From: Phytophthora sp. 'mugwort'
Lineage: Eukaryota; Oomycota; Peronosporomycetes; Peronosporales; Peronosporaceae
DNA length: 64,000 bases
Assembly: GCA_033558025.1 (NCBI GenBank)
Contig: JAUCEF010000013.1
Span: 1,109,001-1,173,000 of the forward strand
Reading direction: 5' to 3'
Each line of letters begins with the position of its first letter. Position 1 is the first letter of the stretch. Below, piece by piece: positions 32,226 to 44,194 of this stretch. The notes under the pieces are model-generated. The model was not told where the DNA came from and made no database searches. It saw only the letters and a list, made by a program, of their open reading frames with translations. The translations under genes and the position numbers were made by a program.

Positions 32226-33744
32226 GTGCCATCGCAACACGGTAGGAAGGATATGGAAGCAACACTAGAGTCCCAGCCGTGTATGGACCTTCTGGGGTAT
32301 GTGGGGAGTCGAATGTTTGGTAGGTGTGGTCGTCCCGCGATGAGCACGACAGGAATGCGTGAGCGGATCAAGGCCATCCCAGCGCTTCGGCGTACGACCA
32401 TGCGAAGCCTAGCCGCTGCGCTCAGGTCTTCACTTGGTCATCCTGCGGCTCATGCGAAAAGGCGTCATTCGCCGCACACCAACAACATCAAACCCGTGCT
32501 TACAGACGCCAACAGACTCGCTCGAGTCGTCTTCGTGCTCGACCTGCTGGTCACCAAGAGCGACGGTACCAACGCGTTTAGCGACCTATACGATACGGTG
32601 CATATCGATGAGAAGTGGTTTAACGAGGACACCGACAAGAAGCAGTTCTACCTGTTGGACGACGAGGATGAGTCTGTGCGCCGCCAACAGAGCAAGCGCT
32701 ACATCGGGAAGACCATGTTCACTGCAGCCGTCGCTCGACCGAGATTTGTTTTTCTATGATGTATGATAACCCCTAAAATTTTATAACATTTTGCCTATGA
32801 TATTTTAGGTATGGTCCACATCGAAAACGGAATTTGACGGGAAAATCGGAATCTGGGCATTCGCGGAGCCGTACAAAGCGCAGCGCAACAGCAAGCTGAG
32901 AGAAAAGGGCGCTGTTGTCCTGTGCAACATGGAGACAGTCGACCGCGAGGCATACAAAGCCGTTCTGAGCCACGACATCATTCCCGCGATCAAAAAAAAG
33001 TAGCCAGCGGCGGGTAAGAGCCGAACAATTTGATTTAACAAGACAATGCCAAGCCGCACGTCCCCGTCAACGATCCTGACGTGATTGTCGCAGGGACGAG
33101 CGGTGGCTGGGATATCCGCGTGCGCTGCCAGCCCGCGAACTCCCCTGATCTAAACGTTCTGGACTTGGGCTACTTTCGTTCCCTGCAGTACCAGCGCGAT
33201 TGCCGCGGTGTGCAGGAGCTCATCGACGTGGTGGGCGAAACGTACGCCGCGATGAAGAGCAACACTCTCAACAAATATTTTTGACGTTACAAACGGTGAT
33301 GGAACAGATCCTTCTGGTCGACGGCGGCAACGCGTTCAAGATCCCGCGCAAGGGAAAGGATTCTCTCGCGAAGAAGGGTGAGCTCCCGGTGTCGTTCACA
33401 TGCAGCCGCGAGGCTTGCTCCCGGCGGAAAACGTTTGTGCGCGAGGAGACGCCAAAGATTGCGGCAGCCGTCGCCGCGCAGGCAGCAGCAGCAAAGAGGA
33501 CAGTAGCGGCAGAGAAGCGGGCGGCCAACGGGAAGGAAGCAGCGCAGACGAAGACGGCAAGCCAGAAGACGGCGACGACGGCAGCCAGAAGATGACAGCC
33601 ACAGCCCTTGCCACCAAGGCGGCGACGACGGCAAAGAAGAAGACGGCAGCAACAGCCGCAGCCGCCAAGAAGGCGTCGGCAGCCAAGCGCCGAGCGGCGG
33701 CAGCTGCCACCATCGCGAAAAACAATGATAGCCAGGAAGCGTAA
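32226..33744 (+). pseudogene. Tc1/mariner-like transposase relic with Ala/Lys-rich tail
   Basis: 32226-32759 encodes a helix-turn-helix region and VHIDEKWFN (first DDE block) with VRRQQSKRYIGKTMFTAAVARPR. Homology continues in other frames (KIGIWAFAEPYKAQRNSK near 32840; CQPANSPDLNVLDLGYFRSLQ near 33130; LLVDGGNAFKIPRKGKDSL near 33310). The tail to 33744 is a GC-rich Ala/Lys/Thr low-complexity stretch. Several frameshifts and stops. Same family as the relic at 48000-49320. Confidence 0.7.
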
Positions 33745-35084
33745 ATAAGCCCCCTCCTTAATATCAATGCTGATTAGCATTAGCATTTTTGAACTGCACC
33801 AAAAAAAACGTGACAGGTGGCGGAACCAACACCAATAGATAAAAAACGGAGGAAGTACATGTTTGTACGGCTCACCAAAGTCAAGCGATCAATCTCTGCT
33901 GTTGTCGTTGCAGTCTAAACGAAGAACAAGCGTTAGATCGAAATGTCGTACGGGCTTCCTCCGTCGTTTGTCTCCACTGTGATGGATGGTGGATTTTGGT
34001 GCCGTATTGCAGATAGTGCCACCCTTTTTGATCCAAATTTCAAGTGCATCGTGATCGTGGCGAGAGAGACTGCAACGTTGCCTATGGTTTACGCGTGATG
34101 ACGGAAGGCGATGAAAAATCACTCCGTGGCAAGTTACTTTATCGGTGGAACCGCAATTCGACGTCAGTGCTTGCGTTGGCCTTTTACTGCGATCCGTTCT
34201 ATCAACCATTTGGGTGGAAATCGCTGAGCATAATATCGATTCAGCAGCACTTGACCTGGGAACAACGTATTTGTTTCTGCAGTGTCGTGGTGGTATTGCT
34301 CTGTTGTGTCATCTTGATGACGATAACGCTTCGTAGCTCAACCGTTCTATTAAGGAGTTCTATCACTTCAGCGCAACCGATGGAGAGTCTGTAAGCCTTG
34401 GGGCGATCGGCAAGGTTTAGATCGCACATAGTTTGGAGCCATGGACAACGACAATTTCCATCCTATCGCAGCTGCTGGTGAAGGTGAATTCTGTTTCGTC
34501 GTCTAGTGTAGGCGTTGGGCGCAATCACAAGGTCGCCAAAAGAATGCACATCGCGCCACGCAACCGCACACCGATAGGTAAGGTCGAACGGCAAGTTGGC
34601 ATTGCTCCCTTTGCCGAAATAGCACTGATAGATAAAAACGCCCTCCGTACGAAGTGTTCGTCAGGAGTAATCCGCTGCTGATTGCAAGCGGAAATGTAGG
34701 GCCTGAACATTCTCGGATTGCAATGAGTGCTACCCCAATTGAAACGGAAAGCAGACACTGTGGCAGTCACTGATATCACATTGGATCAATAGGCGACGAC
34801 GTACTCGCAGAGGGAAAGTTTCTGGAGCAAGAAACACTGTCAGCAGCCTTGGTGCTGTCCGATTTTGCTTCGACGCCCGATCACATTTTGTCCCCGTCTT
34901 ACGAGGATTAGCCGGCAGTAGGAAAATACATGATACGGGTTTGAACACGCTAACCTAATATATGTACATAACCAACAAATCAATAGTCCGCATACAATTT
35001 CCATGTGCCGTAGGGAGCTGATTAAGGACTTTGACGCCGCTATCACGATAGAGGGCCTTGCTGACGCGTGTGGATCGGTAGGCG
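33745..35084. other. repeat-derived sequence, no intact gene
   Basis: Short ORFs only. Around 34100-34200 one frame reads KLLYRWNRNSTSVLALAFYCDPFY, resembling the W...LA..LDP.Y block of hAT transposases; this may be the 3' half of the hAT relic at 31080-32170, separated by the mariner-like copy. Nothing else recognisable. Confidence 0.35.
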
Positions 35085-35330
35085 ATGGGGCTTCGTCAGA
35101 GTGGTAGTCGATGTCGTCCTCCTTTCCGGCTCGCTCGGTACCACCGCTCGCATTCCGCGACGACGCCGATGTTCAATCCCGTGGAGAATCCACTATATTT
35201 GTGTGTTCCTAGCGAAGCGCTCCCTTCTCTTCTCGGTCGCCTTCTTGTCCACGTATCAGCTAGGAAGATCGACGGCGACGCCATCCCGCGGTTGGAGAAG
35301 TTCATGATAGCTGGCGGATTACTTACTGAG
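35085..35330 (+). pseudogene. DDE transposase 3' fragment
   Basis: The frame from 35085 contains TTPMFNPVENP (about 35163-35195), the conserved P-x-NPxEN block near the last catalytic residue of DDE_3 transposases, followed by about 45 residues. No upstream catalytic blocks in frame. Confidence 0.45.
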
Positions 35331-38256
35331 TATCAGATGTGGCGTGGCTCGGCCAGGTGGTTTTTGACGTGTGGCGGTGTCATGATGTTGCTCTTGAGCT
35401 TGGTTGCGGCTGTTAAACCGGTTGAACACTGACCTGGAGAACGGGGGAAGAACGAGGGGGGCCGAAAAAACTTGTGCGTCTCCGAGTATATTGAAAAGTG
35501 AACCCTCGGACTGTCCCTGGCCCTGTCAAGGATTCAACATCCTATAAATACGGTGAGTATGGTTAGCCATCGTATCACACAGGGTACACAGCTGCGCATC
35601 AGACAGGGTGCCACCTCGAGACGATTCTTGCCGAACGCAACCTACGAAGAGGGACTGCTGCTGCTTGCACCAGACCTTAGACACCACAGTCAACACCTTC
35701 CACGCTGCATCCCAGGCGTCTTCTCTTTGAGCGACTGCTTCTAGTCGGGCCTCGATGATGCGGGCTTGTGGCGCCGCATCAAGAAGCCGGCGAATGGCTG
35801 TCCTAACACTGATAATGACTAGGTCTTTAGTTATCAGGTAGTGCACGGCAGCTTCGTCCAACCGGCCCCACCCGCTCTTGCGCAGGTGTTGTTTGCATCA
35901 TGCGACAAAAAGCGTGGAATGAGGTAGATGGCGCAGCAATGTCGTAGAATGTTCGGATGGCTGCATCGTGGCATTCCACAAGTGATCCTTTCAAGACCTG
36001 TGCGCACGAGCATTGGGTTCATAACCTTTGTTAGCTAGGCAGCTCACGGGCAATCTAAAATGACAATATATGAGATGTAGTAAGGCGTTGCAGTGAGCTG
36101 GAGAAAGATTTAACAGTTTAATGGGCCTATTGGCTTCATTAATCTATTATTAGATCATGTCCGTTAGTGACGGCCGGTAAAACAGGTGTCAGTTGTTGGC
36201 TGCCGGATACGGCTGTGAACACCTTGCGCAACGCAATCAGAAATATGGCCGCCAAGTGGAGTGAATGGCACTTATCAGGCATGCCACATACACGACCGGA
36301 TATGCCAGCTGATTGAGCCGTGAGGTAACACCCATATGGAACAGTAATGTTACAGACCACGCGCTGCGTTGAGTAGCAGTTGATTAGGTGGGAGACCAAA
36401 CAAAAACGGCTTTTTGTCATATCCATTCCCCATACCATTTTGACGTCGCGTTGTTATGCGAATGAAAACAGCTACCTGTCGGACGTTGCTGGACCGCACT
36501 CCAATTGGTCGAAGTGGCCGAGGACGACGTCATACTGGTCGTTGCGGTGCAGCTTCGGCTTAACGAGGTGGCTGATGAACCACTGCACCTACGCAACTCA
36601 GCCTCTGTCAGATCAAAACACCGAGCCAATTACATGCGAATACGCGCTGGCTTCAACCCTTTAGTAGCTTCTCGTGGCAAGCCTTTCCGTCGTGGGGTAA
36701 GATTCAGCTTGCGAGGCGACTCCATGAGGGGTATCATCATTTCCCGTTTCCAGAGTGTCGCTCATGGCATGTCAGCACTTTGTCAAGCCAGGGGCACGCG
36801 TCATATGGAGTGGCCGCCTTGCTTTTTTTTTTAGGAACACCGCAGCAGCTGGTATCGCATCTTGTGAGGCACACACGACACATGGAACCAGGTGGATCTT
36901 GACAATGATGAAGATCTTCATGATGCCATTAGCAGATGGGAGTCTTCACGTGGCATGTCGCTGGAAATAGTCGTTCCGATGTACGTTGTGGCCATCTGGG
37001 ACTGGAGTAGGTGATTACACTGATGCTAGAAGTTATGCGGTTTCTTGAATGAATCCCCTACCATCGCTTCCAGCCTTGAGGGCAAACATGTAGCTAGCTT
37101 GCTCGCTTACTATTGGGTAAAACGTGGCTTCATTCACGTCGGCGAATCGCCAGAATGGACTGGTGTCGATGCACTTACAAAGTGGTGTGTCCTTGCGGAG
37201 CGATGTGTGCTCACCGTTAGTTAGATGTGGCGACACATCATTTTGTATGGTAGTCCCAAGTCATATGTGGTGGCACATATGTGTGGCACCCCGTTTTCTG
37301 TGCGATTGTCCGGTTCTACCCCACACTGAGCTGAATTTGGAACGTGCTACTGCATCTAATATTAATAACGCACTTAGTAGCAAGAATGGATTTAGATGAA
37401 CATGAACTTCATCACTATCTTGTAAATAACAACAATCCTCTCAAGTGTAATTGCTTCGTGTTATCCCTCAAAGGAGTCATCAAGAGCAGCAGGCCGGTGG
37501 TCAAGCCCAGCATCACGAGGCCTAGCATCACCAGCACGCGCTTGACCTTCATAGACGCGGAGGAGGAGGAAGAGGCGGAGGGCGCCGGCTTGAGCGGCTG
37601 TAGCTTGACCGCCTCCAGGTCAACGGGCGCGTACATGACAACACTGAGACGAAGAGTGATGGTCTCACGCGGGTAAAAAATGTCATGTACCATAATAATG
37701 GTACAATCTGTAGCACTAGTTTTTTACACATACGATGACGGAGAAATCCGGCACCACTGAATGTCATCCTCCATACTATAAATTACATCAATGGTCCCAG
37801 CAAAAAATCCGGCAAAGGACTTGATTCGTAAAACGTGACATGAAGCAAAACAACACGATCGAAAATGCATATGATACCCTGAAAGGTGTAGGGATTTGTG
37901 TAGGTGGGATAACATTTTTTAATGTTATCCCACCTACACAACGTGGTGCTGAAGACGAATGATATCGCCAGGGACGATGAGTGAACACCTCTTTAAGTAT
38001 AAAGTCATCAAACTGAAAAATGTTGTCGAAATACCTAAAGTTGCTGTAATACAGACGTCCCCGCCTAACCCGGAAAGTGGGACCAATAAAGACTGCGAGG
38101 TCGCAACATTACCACAGGTATGACATAGATACCAACCACATGTACTGAGTTACTATGATTTTTTCGCTAGCTGAGAATGCGGTGCATTGACATTGCAAAG
38201 CTTGTGATCCCCGAATGCTTCCAACAATTCCTAATAGTGTTTGACGTAAATGCATT
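35331..38256. other. repeat-rich intergenic sequence, no supported gene
   Basis: Several ORFs of 60-110 codons on both strands (e.g. minus 35526-35861, minus 36139-36438) which I cannot assign. A GC-rich block at 37480-37640 stands out: on the minus strand it would encode a short Ser-rich region followed by a hydrophobic helix (MLGLVMLGLTTGLLLLM), possibly a captured fragment of a membrane-protein gene. Confidence 0.35.
37896..37941. repeat. perfect 21-bp inverted repeat with 4-base loop
   Basis: Left arm 37896-37916 (ttgtgtaggtgggataacat and one more t) is the exact reverse complement of 37921-37941, separated by tttt. It may be a head-to-head junction of two transposon ends or the end of a foldback element. 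Confidence 0.9.
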
Positions 38257-39034
38257 CTAGGTCTGAGACGCCCAACTCAAAGCCTTGAGGATAGAGATCT
38301 TCCCCTGTGGTAGACCTCCGATATACCGATCTACACTGTTCTCTACTTTGATGCGAGTGAAGCGGCTCTTGATGCAGGCGATAATGCCCTGATCCAGGGG
38401 CTGAAGAACGCTTATCGTGTTCTTTGGGAGAAACTCGAGCCGCACATTAGTGAGCGGAGCTGAGGGTCTTGCGTGCGAGCTGAAGTTGTCTACAAATAGA
38501 AGAATGTGGCGGCCCTCGAGTATCATGCGCAGGTCAAGCGCTTGCAGCCAGCGTTGGAAAATTGTGGTGTTAATCCACGCTTTCCTCCTATTGATGTACT
38601 CAACACCGAACTCCGCGCTCACATTGTGGTTTTTTAACGGTCGTGGTTTCACCGACTCCCCGATAAACAGCAAAGGGAGCTTATCGCTTCCGTCTACGTT
38701 TGTCGCCACAGCCATCGTAAGTCTCGTCTTGTAGGCCTTATACCGGCCACCTTTCTTTGCCTTGACAGCGTTCGGGGAGCTTTGTTTGGTAGAAGAACGA
38801 TATTTCGTCCGTATTGTAGATGTCGCGTAAAGCATACAGGTCTGCGATTGAAGGCACGCTGGTACGTCCATCGACGACGCTGTTCCACTTAACTGAGGCT
38901 GCCTCTCCATGTTTGCGGACACGGTGAATTCTGATCCACTTCCGGAAGCGATACTCCCAACGTTTTTTAGAGAAGACGAGGAGCTTGTCCTCCGACAAGC
39001 TTCCAAACGTTTCAGCAACAAACAGCTTGCACAA
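38257..39034 (-). pseudogene. pogo/CENP-B-type (DDE_1) transposase relic
   Basis: Two overlapping minus-strand frames. The first (39034-38738) has FSKKRWEYRFRKWIRIHRVRKHGEAAS, a CENP-B-type DNA-binding end, and IADLYALRDIYNTDE. The second (to 38257) has KAKKGGRYKAYKTRLTMAVATNVDGSDKLPLLFIG, ILLFVDNFSSHA and LPKNTISVLQPLDQGII, the DDE_1 core. The shift between frames lies at about 38750-38800, so one frameshift separates a nearly complete protein into two parts. Confidence 0.78.
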
Positions 39035-39282
39035 GACAGTTCAGATACATTTACGTACGATGCATTTGAGTGAAGAGAACTCAGATTTAGACCGTGTTCG
39101 GCTTGAGACCTAACCAGCTGTACTAATCTAAATGCAGTTTGATTTCCAAACTGTCCCGATAGCGAACTGAAACAGCCGAAACAGAAACCATGATGATGAC
39201 TGAAAACAACTGGTTGTGAAATTCAGGGCTTGCTTGCATTTTGATTCGAGCGCGTTCGACCACCTTTTGAAATTGACCTCAC

Positions 39283-39630
39283 TTGACAACCAACAAACGG
39301 ATGGAGGAGCACGTGAAGAAACAGCGAGCGACTTGGAAACGTGCAGACGAGAAGCTGCTTCTCAATTGCTACCTCACTACACGTAATGGCGCATCGCTCA
39401 AAAGCGACCAGGGTGTCAAGTCCAAGGGCTGGGCGCAGATTGTAGCTCGCTTAGCGAAAGAGGGTATCAGTGCTGACAAAGGTGAGTGAACGCATATTGA
39501 AAGGACGAACATGTCATTATTTACCATGTTTCGTGTACGTATGACAGATCAAAATAAAACCAAGTACTCAAGGCTGATGTATGAATACGACGTTTTTAAG
39601 AAGCTGTGTGACTTAAATGGCGCTGATTGA
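39283..39630 (+). CDS. Myb/SANT-like DNA-binding domain protein, short (transposon-associated?)
   Basis: Two exons, 39283-39481 and 39548-39630, joined in frame through a GT/AG intron of 66 bases, 93 aa. Exon 1 encodes ATWKRADEKLLLNCYLTTRNGASLKSD and KGWAQIVARLA; exon 2 encodes QNKTKYSRLMYEYDVFKKLCDLNGAD and a stop. This is one trihelix/Myb_DNA-bind_3-type domain (tryptophan spacing, K-Y-L-K-x-Y-F pattern), normally followed by a much longer protein. The stop immediately after the domain and the opposing transposase-like ORF suggest the DNA-binding gene of a truncated PIF/Harbinger-type element or a related fungal/oomycete transposon. Confidence 0.5.
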
Positions 39631-40064
39631 GACCACCAGATCCAACGCCTACACTCAACTGACGATGGGTGGGCATTGTGGGACAGAGACTTGATAACAG
39701 CATGAAGCTTGACCTCTTGATCTCTGCACGATGCATCCTTCCCGATCCAGTCTAGCAAACTGCTAAAGCCTGTCCGCGATACTTCGTCTTGAGCGGTATA
39801 AGAGCCCCACAAGTCATAAAACGCGTTAAATGCGTTTGTGTCCATTCGAAAGTAGTCTCTAAACAGGAAAGCATTATGACTCCAGTATTGACTGAAAAAA
39901 CGTGTTTGATAGCCATCCGTGTCCAGTAGTCGCTGCGCGGGCTCTTTATGAGCTGCTGGGTCATGCTTCGCTGGATGCATCGTTTTCGCGAGAGCTTGGA
40001 GGAGCCACAGGTTGTCGTCATCGTCATCGCTGTCTGCCATCGCCTCCCTGCTTCTTCCCTCCAA
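39549..40064 (-). pseudogene. possible PIF/Harbinger-like transposase 5' part
   Basis: 171-codon minus-strand frame with an acidic start (SDDDDDNLWLLQALAK) and FSQYWSHNAFLFRDYFRMDTNAFNAFYDLWGSY, resembling the F-R-x-x-x-F-R-M-D region upstream of the DDE_4 nuclease. About the last 30 codons are just the antisense of the Myb-like exon, so the reading frame is truncated here and the nuclease core is missing. The facing arrangement of a Myb-like and a nuclease-like gene is typical of Harbinger elements. Assignment tentative. Confidence 0.4.
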
Positions 40065-41163
40065 GTTGATTGATCACCTCTGTATAATAAATGGTTCTCA
40101 CTGCCATCGTTTGTTCCAGCTCTTTATGTTCTGAAACACGATGCTCTCTTTTATCTATGCTTTGCTAGCAAAACAACTGGCTCGTGGCTTCAGCCCATTT
40201 TTAATCAAGCTCGAGTGGGCTGTACAGTCGAACATGACCATTGAAACGTAGCGCCAGAAGAATACATATATATATATATATGTAAAACAGGGGTAGTGCT
40301 GTTTTTGATTTGGGCCATTTGCAATTCTGTTTTCCTGTTTCTCGAAATATTTTCAGTTTTGGTCTTCTTTTTTTTTTTACTTCGCTGCCGCAAAAACTCG
40401 TGACTCTCAAAATGGCGCTAGAAACCGCGAAACAAACAAACAAAAGGCATGAAACGTTGAGTTTAAAAGTATTGTTTGCTTCTACATACAACGGGGGCTG
40501 CAGCACGATGAGACACGTAGGGAAAAATATATCGTTAACTTAGAGAACTGCAAATTATTTTCCTGAGAAGAATACATTCTCGCTGAGATCCACTCTTGGC
40601 AAAGTTTATATGGCAGTAAAATTGAATCGACGGCATATCATTTGCTTCTCGTAACTTTATTATTGTCCACTTCTTGGAGATAAGCCTGTTGCAAGGTGTG
40701 CTGTATTCCATGATGAAGCCAGGGAATTATTTTTTCCACTTCAAGTTGTACGTCCGGTATACCGGTGCATACCGTATCTCTGCTGTTGTCCTGCCGCTCT
40801 CTGGAGACTACCCGACGGGCGTGGCGTTCTCCCCTCACTTCGAATCCAGAAGAACACCACGCAAGCAAGAAAGATTCGCATCTGCTCGTCCCTTATCGGA
40901 CTGAGCTGATGGTCATTGCATAAGCTCCCATTAATATAACTTTGTTTGCCTCATGACTTATGGAAACCGGGCTTTTATGGACCTCACTTGTTGCCTCGTG
41001 TAGCTTTTTGTCTCTGCTGAATGCAATGTGACGCCGGTTGCCCCGCTTGCTTGCAGCGTTTCGGCTTTTTTCTGAGTCGTGATCAAACAATAATGGTCAG
41101 AATCCATTTATATTGAATGATTATTGGCCGAATATGGTGACCGAATTGGGTGCACAAAATATA
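40065..41163. other. intergenic with (TA)n microsatellite
   Basis: No supported gene. A (TA) run lies at about 40265-40282 and a poly-T tract at about 40369-40378. ORFs 40638-40868 (-) and 40674-40904 (+) are complementary shadows with no domain. Confidence 0.45.
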
Positions 41164-41532
41164 GCGGATACGCGCTATAAAAGCCCCCTCCCGAATAATA
41201 CCTCAGGGGTAAAACACCTCGCCACTATAAATCCCCACCCGAATACAGCACCGCAAACAACACGCACGACGTGCTGTTCAGTCATTTAGGCCGGAGTGGT
41301 ATATTAGTAAGCACGACGTGTATTGCTCCAAGTTTCGCGATGGTGGTCGGAGGTGTCGAAGGAGAATGGAGATGAAGATCTACTCAATATGTCGGCGTTG
41401 GACGATGCCCCAGAGATGTGAATTTGATAGACAAATAACTTTCAGTAATACAAGCCCTTCCCGAATACAATCCTCTCGGATGTTTTTGCTTGTTACTAAA
41501 ATAAAAGCCGGACTCTAATAGAGCGCATCCGC
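41164..41532. mobile_element. MITE-like element, 369 bp, TA target duplication
   Basis: Begins GCGGATACGCGCTAT (41164-41178) and ends with its imperfect reverse complement ATAGAGCGCATCCGC (41518-41532), 13 of 15 positions matching. TA lies on each side (41162-41163 and 41533-41534), as for Tc1/mariner insertions. Short non-coding interior with CCCGAATA repeated three times. It sits about 75 bp upstream of the CEP97-like start and could supply part of its promoter. Confidence 0.6.
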
Positions 41533-41609
41533 TACCGGTAGTAGCATTTTTAGGGTCATTTGTAACCGACCACGAGCTATTTGTTCGTTACTTTACCCTC
41601 AATATTACC

Positions 41610-44037
41610 ATGGACAGCTTTGACCTGTCGGAGCAGCGGATCGTCCAGCTGGAACAGATCCCAGACGAGATTCGGCGCCAGATTGAAAGAGGAGATGGCG
41701 TGGAGTATGCACTGGATTTGTCTTTAAATCAACTGCACAGTATCGACCAGATCGGAGTCTTCGACCACGTCAGCCAGGTCCGTCATTCCAAGTGGATATC
41801 TAGATTAGATGGTTACGACGTTTAAACTTAAATTTATGGTGATACAGCTCGATCTATCGGGGAATCAGCTGGAAAATGTCAATGGCATCCAAGCATTACG
41901 ACGTTTACAAAGCTTAGATCTGTCTCGGAACTGCATCATATCGATTGATTTGTTGGCTTTACTGCCGGCTTTACAGATCCTTAAAGTCGCTGAAAACAGC
42001 CTCATGACGATCGATTCCCTTCAGTTGCTGCCTCAGCTACAAGTGGTGGATGCGTCCTACAACCGCATTGCCAAGTGGCCTCCAGTTGCGAATCTGAGCC
42101 TGCTGGAGGTGATCTATAGCACTAAACGACGTTCCTCCAAGAAGTTTGTGCGCTGATCAAATTTTGTACTTTGTGATGGGATTTCTAGACATTGGACTTG
42201 TCGGACAATATGCTCGGAGCTTTCTCGTCTTCTCTATCAACGACGCTCTTTCCCTCCGGGCTTCGACGTCTCTCGATTGCCAGAAACCAAATTGATCAGG
42301 TACCTCCCTCTTTTAATTTAGTTTTGCGCTAACCTTGCCCCCTAACAATGTGTGTAGCTTTGTGGAGTGGCTTGTCTCGGTCTTCAGCTACCCGGTCTGG
42401 AATTTCTCGCTTTCGATGAGAATCCGATTGTGCTTGAGATGGCACGTAGTGGCGGTCAACTTGAGCGTCTCCTTGCGATGTTTTTCCCACGCGTGCCACT
42501 GAGTAATGACGGCGGGCTCACCTTGTCTGGACGGAGACATGAAGAGTTTTCAACATCTTCTCAAAATTTTCATGCTCTTAAGCGTGCTATACTCGAAGGA
42601 CAGGAAGATGTTCTGGACGAGTTTCTTGTCACTGGGTCCATGACATCTCAAGCGTTTGTCACAGGAGTAGCAAGCATTAATCCACCTCCAGCTCCTGTTG
42701 AAAGACCTCTTCCTAATCGACAACAACTTCCACTACTCGAAGTTTCCAAGGATCAAAATGTTGGTGATATTACGCTCTCCCACGACAACAAACTCGAAAT
42801 TTGGAAACGAATCCAGGAAAACCGTAAAGCGCAATTCAACCGAAGCAGCGGCTTGATCCCAGTCAGTAATGAAGTGAAGAAGGAGAAATTAGTTAGATGG
42901 GGGGAGCATTCGGTTGTGTCTGCTCTAGAAGAAGATGTTCGAAAGCCTGCTCTGACTACTGCAGACTTGTTCGGTCCTGAACAATCTCCACTAATCATGT
43001 CAGCTCTCGACGCCTCGAGTCGAAGCGTCATGAAGCCGTTAAATTCCACATTTCCTGCATCAATTGAGCCGAGCAAGAACTCGCTATCACTCAATGGCGC
43101 CGAGTATGACGCGCTTGTGAAAAAACTGACAGACCAAGTGACTACTATGCGCAAGTACATGAAGGTAACATTTTCGATATCTTTTGTTATTATCTGTGCC
43201 ATTCAATATTCTCAAAAGGATTACGCACTTTGTAGGTCTGGATCAAGCGGGAGAAAATGGTGCGCGATGCTTCCGCCAGGAAACTCCAGCGCTGGTTTCG
43301 TCGACTTCAGCGAAAGTTTCAACTGCGACACCGTATACTTCATTCCAGAAGCCGCCGCCAAGATGAGTACAGCTTTTGTCACTGCTCTTCTACTGTGATA
43401 CCAAATTTCAACTATCGAGGTGTTGCCCAAGCTCGTCTTGAAGCTGTGAGCGCTCAAAAGATTCAAAGTTTTGTCCGCGGATATATTATCCGACGACGTA
43501 TTATCCGGTTCAAGCAAAAACACAAAGCTGCTTACAAAATCCAAATTGCTTGGAGAGAAATTCGACTTGATCGACAGGCTTTTCTAAAGGATAAGTGGAT
43601 ACTACGGAGAAGTACAATCTCAAACAACCAGCAAGTCAACGGACTTTTTCGAGGAATAATCCAGTGCTTGCGCGATGTCAAACAGCTGCAGCAAGTTTGC
43701 GCAGTGCAAGATGATGCCATTCGCTACCTTTGGGACAATCAAAGTGGCAATGGACCAGTACACAAAACTAACATCGAGAAGAACGTCGCTCACTGTCAGG
43801 TACGACTTTGTTTTGGGTGATTTCCGTATTAAACTAATGTGGATAACTCGATCTGGTATACAGTTATCACATGACAAACCGGGAAAAGACGATCATGTTC
43901 TCGAGATGTATCCGGCCAGTATAGTAAACGAGATGAAGGCTCAGATGGATCGACAGTCACTTGAGATCGATCAAATGAAGCAGCAACTCCAGTCACTGCA
44001 GAATTTAATTGCTAGCAAGTTTGGAGACGTCAACTAG
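41610..44037 (+). CDS. CEP97: CEP97-like leucine-rich repeat and IQ-motif centriolar protein
   Basis: Six exons, all phase 0: 41610-41777, 41848-42108, 42189-42299, 42358-43164, 43236-43799, 43864-44037; 694 aa. The first three exons and start of the fourth encode SDS22-type leucine-rich repeats (LDLSLNQLHSID, LDLSGNQLENVNGI, LDLSRNCIISID, LDLSDNMLGAF). The middle is a charged disordered region. Exon 5 has three IQ motifs (ARKLQRWFRRLQRKF, AQKIQSFVRGYIIRRR, AYKIQIAWREIR), and exon 6 a short coiled coil (MDRQSLEIDQMKQQLQSLQNL). LRR followed by IQ and coiled coil is the CEP97/LRRIQ layout. CEP97 works with CP110 at the distal centriole to cap it and control ciliogenesis, and binds calmodulin-type ligands through IQ motifs. 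Another LRR-IQ protein cannot be excluded. Confidence 0.68.
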
Positions 44038-44194
44038 CACAAAGTTTCATTGAGGAAGCATTTCCCATCAAAATAGTCTTTAGATCAATTCCTACCTTTC
44101 AGAAATCAAGAAGTATTTCCTCGACCACTAGTTTCCCTCATTTCTCAATTGTCACATCAAGCAAAACACCATTTTTAACAACTCAAACTCGATA

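Noticed and set aside
33268..33786. 172-codon Cys/Arg/Leu-rich minus-strand ORF
   Set aside because: Antisense of the Ala/Lys-rich tail of the mariner-like relic; low-complexity artefact.
40638..40904. Overlapping 76-codon ORFs on both strands
   Set aside because: Mutually antisense, no domain, in repeat-rich DNA.
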